NCBI GenBank assembly: GCA_034231615.1
Contig: CM067302.1
Span: forward strand, 9,683,603 to 9,747,602
Source of the DNA: Meghimatium bilineatum
Taxonomy: Eukaryota; Mollusca; Gastropoda; Stylommatophora; Philomycidae
Reading direction: 5' to 3'
Length of the DNA stretch: 64,000 nucleotides
Below, in pieces: positions 1-10,644 of the stretch. Under the pieces are notes generated by a model. That model was not told the origin of the DNA and searched no databases. It was given only the letters and a program-made list of their open reading frames with translations. Numbering within the stretch: position 1 is the stretch's first letter; the number at the start of each line of letters is the position of its first letter. A program made the position numbers and the translations under genes.

Positions 1-251
1 CATGTTCATTTCGTGAGTACTTTTTCATAACTCAGTCAATAGTCAAGCTAAAAAGCAATGGTGTCATAATGCATCCTTGTTTTACTCCTATTTTCTATGT
101 AACTCAGCCTTACTATTCACATATACACTATATAAATTACGCTATACATATTTTGTTACTTATGTTGATATAGAGCAAAAATGCACATGTAAATATTTTA
201 AACACATATTTCATATGTATATTTTCATACAAAGCAATCAAATCGTTTTTG
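1..251. other. No recognisable feature
   Basis: A+T-rich sequence before the first SINE. I see no coding frame with family similarity and no repeat shared with the rest of the window. Confidence 0.5.
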
Positions 252-534
252 ACTTCTTCTTCTTCTGCGTTCGTTCTCAAACTCCTGCAAATCAGCAGGA
301 TGTAGTCCGGAGAACGGAATGCGCTGTGTCATGATTTACAGCATTTCTGCGATATCTGCGCCTTTCGGCCTGACACATTCGACTTCAGCATAGCTTTGGG
401 TCACTGACCCTATATGGGATGGAACAGCCACCTCCATCCCATAACCTCCTTAGTCGCCTCGTACGACATGCATGGAAGTTAAACAGAATTGCTATTCTTT
501 GCTCCATTTTCGGGCCCTGACAACACACGGGCGT
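252..534 (-). mobile_element. SINE-A copy 1
   Basis: About 280-bp interspersed repeat. It reads from a CGCCCGTGTGTTG-like 5' end at 534 to a (GAA)n tail at 252. Five other good copies lie at 4784, 15652, 41281, 48136 and 60791, with a decayed one at 4502. The microsatellite tail and the 11-bp target duplication of the 48-kb copy show spread by retrotransposition. No tRNA-like A and B boxes are obvious, so the promoter origin is unresolved. Confidence 0.75.
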
Positions 535-690
535 TTAGTTCACCATGAACACGGATTATAAACGTAATATAGCTGACACGATTTCAATCAAATCCATTCA
601 ATAGAAAACTATTCGCTTCGCAACTTAAGTTAAAACGTTTTCTCAATTTGACCAATCCGTATCTCTAAAAAAAACCCCAACTTCGTCATC

Positions 691-800
691 GTCGAAGACG
701 GATATGTCGAGCCACTGGCGAAATAAAACAGCGATAGAAATAATTTCCATTCTGTGGATTACATTCTGTTGGTGTGAGAATGAGCGCTGAAGAAAAGAAG
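691..800 (+). mobile_element. SINE-B, truncated and diverged
   Basis: Head GAAGACGGATATGTCGAG and tail GAATGAGCGCTGAAGAAAAG match the SINE-B ends seen at 30.9, 39.6 and 56.7 kb. The middle has lost about 50 bp relative to the 56.7-kb copy, so this is an old copy. Confidence 0.6.
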
Positions 801-837
801 ACATAGTCAGATGTTGGTTATGTGACCTTAGTAACTT

Positions 838-1418
838 TCCTGAGAGGAGACACTTTCTCCCCTCCTATATAAATATGGGCTCAGTAACTTCACAGAGAGA
901 AAACACTTTCTCCACTCCTATATAAATATGGGTTCAGTAACTTCACAGAGAGAAAACACTTTCTCCCCTCCTATATAAATATGAGTTCAGTAACTTCACA
1001 GAGAGAAAACACTTTCTCGTCTACATTTTAAATATGGGCTCAGTAACTCCACAGAGAGAAAACACTTTCTCCCCTCCTATATAAATATGAGTTCAGTAAC
1101 TTCACAGAGAGAAAACACTTTCTCCCCTCCTATATAAATATGAGTTCAGTAACTTCACAGAGAGAAAACACTTTCTCGTCTACATTTTAAATATGGGCTC
1201 AGTAACTCCACAGAGAGAAAACACTTTCTCCACTCCAATATAAATATGGGTTCAGTAACTTCACAAAGAGAAAACACTTTCTCGCCTACAATAGAAATAT
1301 CGACTTAGTAACTTCACAGAGAGGACACACTTTCTCGTCTACAATAGAAATATGGACGTAGTAACTTCACAGAGAAGGACACACTTTTTTTGCCTACAAT
1401 ATAAATATCGACTTAACT
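838..1418. repeat. 53-bp tandem array (about 11 units)
   Basis: The unit holds CACAGAGAGAAAACAC, then CTCCTATATAAATATG, then CAGTAACTT. Two unit types alternate: one has TATATAAATAT and the other CTACATTTTAAATATG. This gives a partial higher-order pattern. The last units, near 1270-1400, are more diverged. Confidence 0.9.
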
Positions 1419-1694
1419 GCCAATTTATAAAAAAGATGTAGTTTTAGTCAAGATATCCAACGTTTATATTCTCAAGTTAATATGAACCAGTAGATAGATA
1501 CAAAACAATAAAAATATACACGTCATCGGTTTATACATTTCTCGAGGACCACAAACATTTAATACAAGTACCTACCATTAGGTATTCGTCATGTAAAGAT
1601 CATTATAACTTTTGATTGTGAGGTGGCAAATATAAATAAAATCGAAACAGAAACATGATTGGTTCAGATATAACGTGAGTAAATTGTCTATTGT

Positions 1695-2135
1695 CTTTCC
1701 CCAGGTGGTTTGTGGTCCACTCTTGCCGTTAAGCGTAGGAGTAATTGGAGCTCGAGCTTGCGTTCTAAAGCCATATGTGTGGTCTCGGTTGTGCTATGAC
1801 CGTGTCTGTACAGGATGCCCCTGACGTTTTCTATCCATCTTTTCCGTGGTCTTCTTCTGGCTTTTACCCTGATCTCATTTGGTTATATGCTTGTACGGGC
1901 AACATTTCGTGATGCATTCTCATAATGTGGCCAAACCACTTGATCTGTTCTCTCTCTATGTAATCTGTACAAGATATTATACCTATTCTTTCCCTGATAT
2001 ATTCATTTCGCAATCTATCAAGCCTGGTGACCCCGGCTGCTTTCCTCAAGCATTTCATCTCACATGTCACTATTTTTCTGTAATGTGAAGATGAGAGAGA
2101 CCAGGTTTGGCATGTTACACAACATGCGTAAATGA
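1695..2135 (-). pseudogene. LINE-R 3' end, reverse-transcriptase C-terminal region
   Basis: The reverse strand encodes a non-LTR retrotransposon C-terminal tail: CQTWSL near 2110, EMKCLRKAAGVTR, then EYIRERIGI and QIKWFGHIMRM near 1910. This is the usual order after the reverse-transcriptase thumb. After ..NQMRSG a stop follows. The conserved continuation RRRPRKRWIENV then lies in another frame, so a frameshift separates the halves. The ending HKPPG resembles the HPPG ending at 44.6 kb. The catalytic palm is absent (5' truncation). It is non-functional and related to the copies at 34.8 and 44.4 kb. Confidence 0.8.
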
Positions 2136-2431
2136 AGAATATAATTAGGAAGCTCAAATGGCATTTCACTATATACATTATCAAGCTAAACTGGCGATAA
2201 TCTTCTCGGTGACAATATAAACATCTTGAGAAATCTTTCACCGGTGTAGCTCAAAAGACTTCACAAGTAATTCATTTACTGCAAAGGAACTCTCAGAAAT
2301 GACCGCCTACAACCATGACTGGTTTCATGTATAAAGACCTGTGTACAGAAAATGTAAACATGACATAAGAAGGCGAATTTGATTATTTCCGTGCTAGTTA
2401 GCCTTGGCTAGTTTTTGGCAAGCGTCTCCTA

Positions 2432-2464
2432 GTATATAAATAGTCGCCAAGTATATAAATAGTC

Positions 2465-2541
<77 letters not shown>

Positions 2542-2545
2542 GCCA
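2432..2545. repeat. (TA)n inside a short TATATAGTCGCCA duplication
   Basis: Two copies of AAGTATATAAATAGTCGCCA-like sequence precede about 70 bp of pure TA (2468-2538), which ends again in TAGTCGCCAA. The TA tract probably expanded from the TATATA core of this short repeat. Confidence 0.9.
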
Positions 2546-2577
2546 ACGAAAACGCGATAATAATCACAAACGTAATG

Positions 2578-2719
2578 AATTAGACTTACGTAAAACACAG
2601 GTTTATATTTCGTTTCAATGAGACACGACAGACTATAGCTAAAGCTAGTAGACAATAGCTATAGTCTGTCGTGTCTCATTGAAACGAAATATAAACATGT
2701 GTTTTACGTAAGTCTAATT
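2578..2719. repeat. Near-perfect palindrome, 63-bp arms
   Basis: Arms 2578-2640 and 2657-2719 are reverse complements with one mismatch that I can find, and are separated by 16 bp. The arms begin with AATTAGACTTACGTAAAA and end with CGACAGACTATAGCT. The same arm sequence flanks the Penelope-like copy at 42.9 kb, one arm on each side. The flank from 2720 to about 2750 also matches 42862-42895. This suggests a collapsed terminal structure of that element or of its carrier. Confidence 0.85.
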
Positions 2720-3175
2720 GTTGTTACGTTTAACGCAGTTACCTTGTATTGATTATCGTAAACGTAATGAATGAAGTCCCGTATAGAGGTCTTCTACTTG
2801 AGACGGTCTCGCTAAAGCTAACTCGTACCGTGGCGTAGCGAATCCCATAGTAGACCTATATCCATGTATTATCATCATCATGTGACATGTTCTTTCCAGA
2901 ACGTAGTCTTCTTAATGGATTGTCTGAACACTCCGTGAATCTGGGCGAGTTTACCTGCCGCAGCTAGAGACAGGTTTAAGCAAATATATATCACTGCGCT
3001 ATCGTAGTCTTGGGCACCCTCTTTCCCTGTTGTCGTTAACTCTGCCTTCGGCTATAAATCTTTCCATGCTCTTATGTTTCTTTATAATAACCCACACAAA
3101 AAAAACGACAAAAAACCCCCCACAAAAAACCACAGCTTTCTTGTTACGAATCCAGCACTCTTCGTCGTTTATTAA
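2720..3175. other. Nothing recognised
   Basis: Mixed sequence with short A and C runs around 3100-3130. No frame resembles a known family. Only the first 30 bp recur, at 42.87 kb in inverse orientation. Confidence 0.5.
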
Positions 3176-3183
3176 TCTAAACC

Positions 3184-3587
3184 AGTGGTCGGGAACCCAT
3201 GGCTCGCGAGTCAGATGCGGCTCTATTGATGGCTGCATCTGGCTCGCAGACAAATGTTCGATTATAAAAAAATGTTTCTTTAGACTCCTTTGATCTACAT
3301 ATTAATTGCATATCAATATTTCATTCTACAAATGAGCTAAAGTCACCTGAAGCTCAGCATGAGAAGTCGCATTAATGGTAAGAAATACGCATTATTGATT
3401 AGCAGCAGCATAACAATGTTATTAAAAAGAATTCAGAGACATAATTATTGTACTTTTAGTGTTGAAATTACACAAAATGCACACATTACTTGAATTTTTT
3501 GTTTTAAACATAATGTATGGCTCTCACAGAATTACTTTTCAAAATGTGTGGTGTCCATGGCTCAGACAAAAAGTTTCCTGACCCCTG
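3184..3587. mobile_element. hAT-type MITE
   Basis: The left end CAGTGGTCGGGAACCC and the right end, read inward as CAGGGGTCAGGAAACTT, are imperfect inverted repeats with the CAG..CTG termini typical of hAT. The flank ATCTAAAC (3176-3183) recurs as ATCCTAAAC (3588-3596), an 8-bp target duplication with one extra base. There is no transposase frame inside about 404 bp, so it is non-autonomous. Confidence 0.7.
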
Positions 3588-3613
3588 ATCCTAAACAGTT
3601 CTTGATTTATCTG

Positions 3614-3787
3614 TTTCTTCTTCTTCTTCTTCTTCTTCAGCGTTCGTTCTCAAACTCCCGCTGGATTTCTCTTGTAACAGGACACTGGTCCTACAAGATT
3701 TCCACCTGAATGTAGTCCAGAGAATGGAAATGCGTAGTGGTACCGTTTTATTTGCGCCAATGGCCCTCCACATCCGTCTTCGGCGGT
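3614..3787 (-). mobile_element. SINE-B, near full length
   Basis: The (TTC)n run at 3614 is the tail and the CCGCCGAAGACGG head ends near 3787. It abuts a LINE fragment directly. The body GCGCAAATAAAACGG and CTGGACTACATTC is close to that of the copies at 52.5 and 56.7 kb. Confidence 0.75.
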
Positions 3788-3930
3788 AATTTATGTTTAG
3801 ATGTCCATGGTATACTACACAACATTCTTCTGTAGCATCTCATTTCGAAAGCAGCGATTCTCTCTGCTATTGTTTTTTTTAATGTCCATGTTTCACAACC
3901 GCATATTGCCACTGAAATACGCATGTTCTG
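3788..3930 (-). pseudogene. LINE fragment, reverse-transcriptase C-terminal motif
   Basis: The reverse strand reads CGCETWTLKKTIAERIAAF followed by EMRCYRRML. This is the conserved post-palm segment of non-LTR reverse transcriptases (GCESWTL..RR..AFE.KC.RR.L). About 45 codons remain between a SINE-B and a SINE-E that probably cut the copy. A related scrap (GCECWTHSADVEKRLHAF) lies at 43.7 kb. Neither has catalytic residues. Confidence 0.65.
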
Positions 3931-3935
3931 ATAAT

Positions 3936-4206
3936 AAAAAAGTAAAGTAACCAATAACATTTATTAATGGTGTAGGGGTGTGAGATGTTAGCGATCTCAT
4001 AATTCAGAGGCTCTGCAAATGAGGACGGTAGACATCTCCTCTCCCTCGCAGTCTTTAATTCCCGGATTAATCAGGTACCCATTTAAGGCTGGGTCGACAC
4101 GGGAGCTGTTGCGATCTGAAAAACATTTCCGCCTCAACTGGGGAATGAACCCAGGACCACTCATATGTGAAGCCAGTGCGCTAACCACTGCGATACGCGA
4201 CACCCG
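3936..4206 (-). mobile_element. SINE-E copy 1 (tRNA-derived)
   Basis: Read on the minus strand, the tRNA-like head has a box A around CGCAGTGGTTAGCGCACTGG and a box B around GGTCCTGGGTTCATTCC. A conserved body (GGGTACCTGATTAATCC) and an AGATCGCTAACATCTCACA segment follow, with a (TTTAC)n-like tail at 3936-3950. Copies at 44011 and 58312 and a partial at 63945 share the whole plan. Confidence 0.85.
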
Positions 4207-4249
4207 GTTCTGATCATACCCGTATGTAAAAAATAAAAATACTCAAATG

Positions 4250-4450
4250 GAGTAGAGGATTAGCTTAACTGTACTCATATTTCTTCATATGCACTCCGTT
4301 CCTCTCAACGAAGGGACACGACGTCTGCAGCGTGTATTACTCATAACATACAACTGTGTAGTTTCATGCGATACTCCCCAGGTATTTCTGACTAGCTTCA
4401 CTTTGCAAACAAAACATCGCGAGTCGGATTCGAACCCTCAACCCCTGTCA
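4250..4450 (-). mobile_element. SINE-P copy, diverged
   Basis: The minus strand has GGTTCGAATCCGACTCG (box B-like), then ACCTGGGGAGTATCGC and TGAAACTACAC. This is the order also found at 17.55 kb and 57.19 kb. The downstream TAATCCTCTACTC also recurs at 57.33 kb. Confidence 0.55.
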
Positions 4451-4501
4451 ACATGAAATAAAACACTGAAATAAAGCAAGATAATAACAGTTAGTCATCT
4501 G

Positions 4502-4735
4502 CTTTCATTCTCAAACTCCCGCGGGCTAGCAAGACGCGCCGTGTTATGATTAACATTTTATCTGCAATGTACATGTTATTCGACCTACCACACCCGACAT
4601 CAGCGCGGCGTTTATGTCACCGTGACTCTCTATTACACCACAAATCTCCTTAGTCAACTTTTACTACTTGCATGGCCCGTCAGTGTCGGTATTCATTGCC
4701 GCTCTTTCGAGTCCAGGAAATGCACGAGGAAAAGA
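4502..4735 (-). mobile_element. SINE-A, heavily decayed copy
   Basis: Landmarks TTCATTCTCAAACTCCC, CGACATCAGC.., AATCTCCTTAGTC and CTTGCATGG appear in the right order and spacing for SINE-A but with many changes. It is an old copy 50 bp from a much younger one in the opposite orientation. Confidence 0.55.
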
Positions 4736-4783
4736 TCCGAATATAACGTTTCCTTGTACTTAAAAACGTAACAATTTTTCACC

Positions 4784-5062
4784 CGCCCGTGTGTTGTCGT
4801 GACCCGAAAGGGGAGCAAAGAATAGCAACACTGTTTACCTTCCATGCATGTCGTAAAAGGCGACTAAGGAGGTTATGGGATGGAGTTGGCTGTCTCATCC
4901 CATATAGGGTCAGTGACCCAAAGTCATGCTGAAGTCGATGTGTTTGGCCGAAAGGCGCAGATATCGCAGCAATGCTGTAAACCATGACACAGCGCATTCC
5001 GTTCTCCGGACTACATCCTGCTAATCTGTAGGAGTTTGAGAACGAACGCAGAAGAAGAAGAA
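4784..5062 (+). mobile_element. SINE-A copy 2
   Basis: Complete from CGCCCGTGTGTTG to the (GAA)n tail. The internal landmarks CGACTAAGGAGGTTATGGG and CGTTCTCCGGACTACATCC match the other copies closely. Confidence 0.85.
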
Positions 5063-5427
5063 TGTTTCATCGTTTTAAACAAAAATATATCAGAGATGGG
5101 CACCAAATATTCGAATCCAACTTTTCTCTACGGATTAGCTACAATCTCAAATTGAAGGTTGCTTGGTGTTTTTTTTCCCCCTGCCATTTTGAGGAATCCC
5201 CCCAGAGACGCCGCTGACTGCAGGTAACCACGAGCAAACATCAAACATCACTGATGGTTTGTTTCTGGAGATTACACCTATCTCATGAGCTCCTCCTACT
5301 GGTTGATGGATGCCAGGGCGCACATATATCTCTCCTCTTTCTCTTTCTTTCTCTCGTGTTGTTTCTTAGTTCTAGAGGTGAGGCCAAAAATAAACGGAAG
5401 ATTGTGACTGAAGTATTAATTCTGCGA
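5063..5427. other. Nothing recognised
   Basis: Single-copy in the window. It has a pyrimidine-rich stretch around 5325-5365. No credible frame. Confidence 0.45.
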
Positions 5428-7409
5428 CTGTTGTAGCTGCTGATAGTCTAACTGCAGCTGATTCTAACTCTACTGCTGCTGATTCTAACCCTACTGCTGC
5501 TGATTCTAACTACTGCTGCTGATTCTAACTCTACTGTTGCTGATTCTAACCAAAGTACTGCTGATTTTAGTTCTACTCCTGTTTGTTCTAACTCTACTAC
5601 TGTTCATTATAATCCTACTGTTGCTGTTTCTAACCAAAGTACTACTTATTCTATCTCTACTACTGCTGTTTCTAACCAAAGTACTGCAGATTCTAACGCT
5701 ACTGTTGCTGTTTCTAACCAAAGTACTGCAGATTCTAACGCTACTGTTGCTGTTTCTAATCAAAGTACTGTAGATTCTATCGCTACTGTTGTTCTTTCTA
5801 ATCAAAGTACTGCTGATTTTAACTCTACTGCTCCTGATTATAATACTACTGTTGCTGCTTCTAACCCAAGTACTTGTTTCTAACCCAATTACTGCTGTTT
5901 CTAACCATGCTATTGCTGATTTCAACCTCCTGTTGCTTATTCTACTACTATTTCTGCTGATTGAATTAATTATACTAATACCAATGCTATCGATTCTACT
6001 GCTGGTGTGTCCACTACTGCTGCTACTGTGTCTATTGGTGGTATTAGTCGTAGTAGTAATAGAAGAAACAGCAGCAGCAGTGGTAGATTTTCTATTACTA
6101 CTACTACTACTACTACTACGACTACGACTACTAGTATTATTACTCCTACTATTATTGCTTACGCATCTATTATTACGAGTACTAATGTTATTTCTACTAC
6201 TACATCTTTTGTACATCTACATAGTAGAGTTCACTCTACTACTGCTGATTCTACGGTTACTTCTGATCATATTGTTACTGCTGATGCTATTGTTACAGCT
6301 GATTCTACTCTAGTACTTCTGCTTCTACTGTTACTTCTGATCATATTGTTACTGCTGATGCTATTGTTACTGCTGATTCTACTCTAGTACTTCTGCTTCT
6401 ACTGTTACTTCTGATCATATTATTACTGCTGATGCTATTGTTACTGCTGATTCTACGGTTACTTCTGATCATATTGTTACTGCTGATGCTATTGTTACTG
6501 CTGATGCTATTGTTACTGCTGATTCTACTCTAGTACTTCTGCTTCTACTGTTACTTCTGATCATATTATTACTGCTGATGCTATTGTTACTGCTGATTAT
6601 AATCTAGTACTTCTGCTTCTACTGTTACTTCTGATCATATTATTACTGCTGATGCTATTGTTACTGCTGATTCTAATCTAGTACTTCTGCTTCTACTGCT
6701 ACTTCTGACTATATTGTTACAGCTGATTCTACTCTAGTACTTCTGCTTCTACTGCTACTTCTGATTATATTGTTACTGCTGATTCTACTCTAGTACTTCT
6801 GCTTCTACTGCTACTTCTGACTATATTGTTACAGCTGATTCTACTCTAGTACTTCTGCTTCTATTGTTACTTCTGATCATATTGTTACTGCTGATGCTAT
6901 TGTTACTGCTGATTCTACTCTAGTACTTCTGCTTCTACTGCTACTTCTGACTATATTGTTACAGCTGATTCTACTCTAGTTCTTCTGCTTCTACTGCTAC
7001 TTCTGACTATATTGTTACAGCTGATTCTACTCTAGTACTTCTGCTTCTATTGTTACTTCTGATCATATTGTTACTGCTGATGCTAGTGTTACTGCTGATT
7101 CTACTCTAGTACTTCTGCTTCTACTGCTACTTCTGACTATATTGTTACAGCTGATTCTACTCTAGTACTTCTGCTTCTATTGTTACTTCTGATCATATTG
7201 TTACTGCTGATGCTATTGTTACTGCTGATTCTACTCTAGTACTTCTGCTTCTACTGCTACTTCTGACTATATTGTTACAGCTGATTCTACTCTAGTTCTT
7301 CTGCTTCTACTGCTACCTCTGACTATATTGTTACAGCTGATTCTACTCTAGTACTTCTGCTTCCATTGTTACTTATGATTATATTGTTACTGCTCATTAC
7401 ACTGCTACT
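5428..7409. repeat. CTG/CTA-rich array with 56/74-bp units (2 kb)
   Basis: The left part (5428-6235) is an irregular mesh of CTACTG and GCTGATTCTAAC motifs. The right part has regular units of about 56 bp (ACTTCTGCTTCTACTGC..CTACTCTAGT), with a 74-bp form that carries an extra 18 bp related to GCTGATGCTATTGTTACT. Ser/Asn- or Leu-rich open frames on both strands are composition artefacts. Confidence 0.9.
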
Positions 7410-7420
7410 GTTGATTGTTT

Positions 7421-7652
7421 GTGTGGCGCATGGCCGAGAGGTTAGACCGCTAGTTTCACATGTGTGAGGTGTAGAGTTCGATCCCTGGTAAGGACTGGGT
7501 TTTTTCTGTCGAAGGGTAAATTTTAAAAAACTCACCCTGTACATGACGTGGCGACAGCAAGAGCATGCGGTCTTTATCACACAGCTATTCAATCCCCTCC
7601 CTGCAACGTCTGAACTGGTAAAATACAGTATTGACAGTTTTTTGTGTGGACA
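7421..7652 (+). mobile_element. SINE-D copy 1 (tRNA-derived) with 11-bp target duplication
   Basis: The head GGCGCATGGCCGAGAGGTTA (box A of Leu/Ser type) and GAGTTCGATCCC (box B) are followed by a body with ACTCACCCTGTACATGACG. GTTGATTGTTT is repeated exactly at 7410-7420 and 7653-7663, so the element is 232 bp. It sits at the edge of the preceding array. Confidence 0.85.
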
Positions 7653-7663
7653 GTTGATTGTTT

Positions 7664-8180
7664 TTATTGCTGATTCTATTGTTACGGGTTACTGCTGCTT
7701 CTGCTCCCGCTACCGCTGACTGTTTACTGTATCAAATGCATGGTTATCTTTTGGTATCTAATCCATAAATAAAATTATAAACATTCGCCAGTGACGTCAT
7801 GTTGTCCAGAACCCCGTGTATGTTCCTTCAATTGGACGGTTCTAGATTTAATTGATTTAGAATCACATTTGACAGAAAACGAGGGAGCTGTTTTAAACAG
7901 TTGCTCCAACCAACCACCCACCCGTTCCACACGCCGTGCGCTGGAACAGAGTAAATCATGAAGATGTGTTGGGGTGCTGATAGATATTGGAACAGCCGTC
8001 CAGGCACGTAACCTGCAGGGAAGCTTGAACTCGGGAGGTAAGGTACGTGTGTATGCATGTTTCGAGGTGAGTATGCTCACTTTGGTATGCTCTGCCTAGA
8101 AGCGTTTTCATTTTACGGATGTTTCATCTGTATAATATAATTTTAATGCTAGTTACTGCTGTTATATGTCAGGAAGTTTA
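7664..8180. other. Nothing recognised
   Basis: About 500 bp of single-copy sequence. A 101-codon minus-strand frame shows no family resemblance, and I take it as chance. Confidence 0.45.
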
Positions 8181-8219
8181 CGTGAATACATAAAGGTTCT
8201 CACACAGATAAACATGGGA

Positions 8220-8870
8220 ACACAATATCACAGACACAGGAACACAAACTAAAGTGTACACACAAAGAAATGTAGAAAGAACACGCCCGTACACAAACTC
8301 ATACATTCAAAGAAAACACATTTTAAAAAGAGTAAAGAATGTACACATCACGCTTATATTAAAAACACATTATAAAACATGGTAGAGGATGTACACAAAC
8401 CTATACATTGAAAGAGCATACATACACCCATTATAAAACAAAGGAGAGAATGTACACCACAACGCTTACATTGAAAGAACACACATATACATGTTATAAA
8501 ACACGGGAGAGAATATACACACCACGTATACATTGAAAGAACACACATTATAAAACGGGGTAGAGAATATACACACCACTCATACATTGAAAGAACACAC
8601 ACCACTCATACATTGAACGAACACATACACACATGTTATAAAACACGGGAGAGAATGTACACACCACTCATACATTGAACGAACACATACACACATGTTA
8701 TAAAACACGGGAGAGAATGTACACACCACTCATACATTGAACGAACACATACACACATGTTATAAAACACGGGAGAGAATGTACACACCACTCATACATT
8801 GAATGAACACACAGAAACATGTTATTAAACACGGGAGATAATGTACACACCAAGCTTATATTGAAAGAAC
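8220..8870. repeat. About 62-bp tandem array
   Basis: The unit runs CACTCATACATTGAACGAA, CACATACACACATGTTATAA, AACACGGGAGAGAATGTACA. The four units from 8600 to 8810 are nearly identical; the outer units are diverged. Confidence 0.9.
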
Positions 8871-9035
8871 ACAAATTTCTTCCAGGAACTTGCAGTTATT
8901 AACCTCCTGTTAGTCTTCTTATTCTCTGTTGATTGCTGTTGTCCATATTACCATTCTTGACTTCTCCCTTATGGAGTTCCAATAACTGGAAAGGGAATTG
9001 TATTGTTTACACAAACATTTCGCATTTATGTGTGT

Positions 9036-9180
9036 GTTCGTTCTCAAAATCCCACCAAATCTCTATTATAGTAGGACAATCGTGCTATCAAATATCCAAC
9101 AGCTGTAGTCCCGAGACACGGAAATGCGTTGTGTCGGTGTTTTATTTGGATGAATAGCCTTACACATCCGACTTCGGCAT
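9036..9180 (-). mobile_element. SINE-B, diverged, tail lost
   Basis: GTTCGTTCTCAAAATCCCAC, GTAGTCCCGAGACACGG and CATCCGACTTCGGCA align with SINE-B in order, but the (GAA)n tail is gone. Confidence 0.55.
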
Positions 9181-9420
9181 TGGTAACTTAATTCACGCAA
9201 TATTTTTACCAATTTCCCTGAACAATGAACATTTATAACAGTGTCGATAGTATAGTCGACCAGTCCTACAAGAGACCTGGTTCCTGTACCTAGTCGCTGG
9301 TCCGCACGCTCAGAACTAAACACGGGAACAGATACTGGACATTTTATCGCTGCATTGCGTCTCTATCGTCACAGCCACAGACGGCAACAAACAGGGAGTA
9401 TGATCTGCTGTTAGATTTTG

Positions 9421-10038
9421 GCATCTAGAGTCACTAGGTCACCTAGAGTCAATAGGTCATCTAGAGTCACTAGGTTATATGACTCACTATGATTTCTACA
9501 GTAACAAGGCTATCTAGAGTAACTAGGTCATCTAGAGTCACTAGGTCACCTAGAGTCAATAGGCCATCTAGAGTCACTAGGTTATATGACTCACTATGAT
9601 ATCTACAGTAACAAGGCTATCTAGAGTAACTATGTCATCTAGAGTCACTAGGTCATCGAAGTCACTAGGTTATATGAGTCACTAGGTTATATAGAATCAC
9701 TGGGCAATCTAGAGTCACTGGGTTATATGAGTCACTAGGCTATCTACAGTAACAAGGTTATCTAGATTAACTAGGTTATCTAGAGTAACTAGGTCATCTA
9801 GGGTAACTAGGTTAGAGTCATTAGGTCATCTAGAGTAACTAGGTTACAGTCACTAGGTCATCTAGAGTCACTAGGTCATCTAGAGTCACTAGGTTAAATG
9901 AGTCACTATGATATCTACAGTAACAAGGCTATCTAGAGTAACTAAATCATCTAAAGTAACTAGGTCATCTAGAGTAACTAGGTCATCTAGAGTCACTAGG
10001 TCATCTGGAGTCACTAGGTCATCTAGTCACTCGTCTAT
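9421..10038. repeat. 17-18-bp CTAG-rich array
   Basis: Irregular array built on TCTAGAGTCACTAGGTCA, with longer blocks (GACTCACTATGATATCTACA) recurring about every 120-300 bp. It is dense in CTAG and TCTAGA sites. Confidence 0.9.
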
Positions 10039-10045
10039 CTAGATA

Positions 10046-10247
10046 GGACTCTCTGGAATAGTGGTACAGAGCGCGTCTGTGACGTCCAATGTACCGAGTT
10101 CGATCCCAGCCACAGGCATTTTCCATCCGGACCTTTCAGAAAGCAATGTGAAACTAATGAACGTATTAATATTACCAAGAAAATCACTACAACAAAAAAT
10201 GCTGTGATGATGGCTATGTCCTGAATAGGATACGCTACCAATTTTTC
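10046..10247 (+). mobile_element. SINE-F copy 1 (tRNA-derived)
   Basis: The head TAGTGGTACAGAGCGCGTCT (box A-like) and ACCGAGTTCGATCCC (box B) are followed by CATCCGGACC.TTCAGAAAG and end in GGATACGCTACCAAT. The copy at 54336 has the same order. It separates two related arrays (18-bp and 21-bp units). Confidence 0.75.
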
Positions 10248-10267
10248 TTTATATTTTTTTTTATAAA

Positions 10268-10530
10268 GTCCATCTAGAGTAACTAGGGTACTGGAGTCAC
10301 TAGGTACAATATTGGAATCACTAGGTACAATACTGGATTCACTAGGTACAATACTGGAGTCACTAGGTACAATACTGGAGTCACTAGGTACAATACTGGA
10401 GTCACTAGGTACAATACTGGAGTCACTAGGTACAATACTGGAGTCACTAGGTACAATACTGAAATCACTAGGTACAATACTGGAGTCACTAGGTACAGTA
10501 CTGGAGTCACTAGGTACAATAATGAAGTAA
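10268..10530. repeat. 21-bp tandem array
   Basis: Unit GAGTCACTAGGTACAATACTG, about 12 copies, related to the CTAG array on the other side of SINE-F. Because 21 is 7 codons, both strands stay open as heptad repeats. That is not evidence for a gene. Confidence 0.95.
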
Positions 10531-10644
10531 CTAGGCTATTGTGCTCATAACTGCTGAAGGTTCTTGATTCGTGATTAGAAACCAGAATCATGGCACAATG
10601 AATGTTTCCATGAGTGCCCTCTGTTCCACCAGCAATTAGAGAGT

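Noticed and set aside
5506-6313. Ser/Asn-rich (minus) and Leu-rich (plus) frames
   Set aside because: Low-complexity CTG/CTA/TTA mesh. No domain, no conserved boundaries, both strands open.
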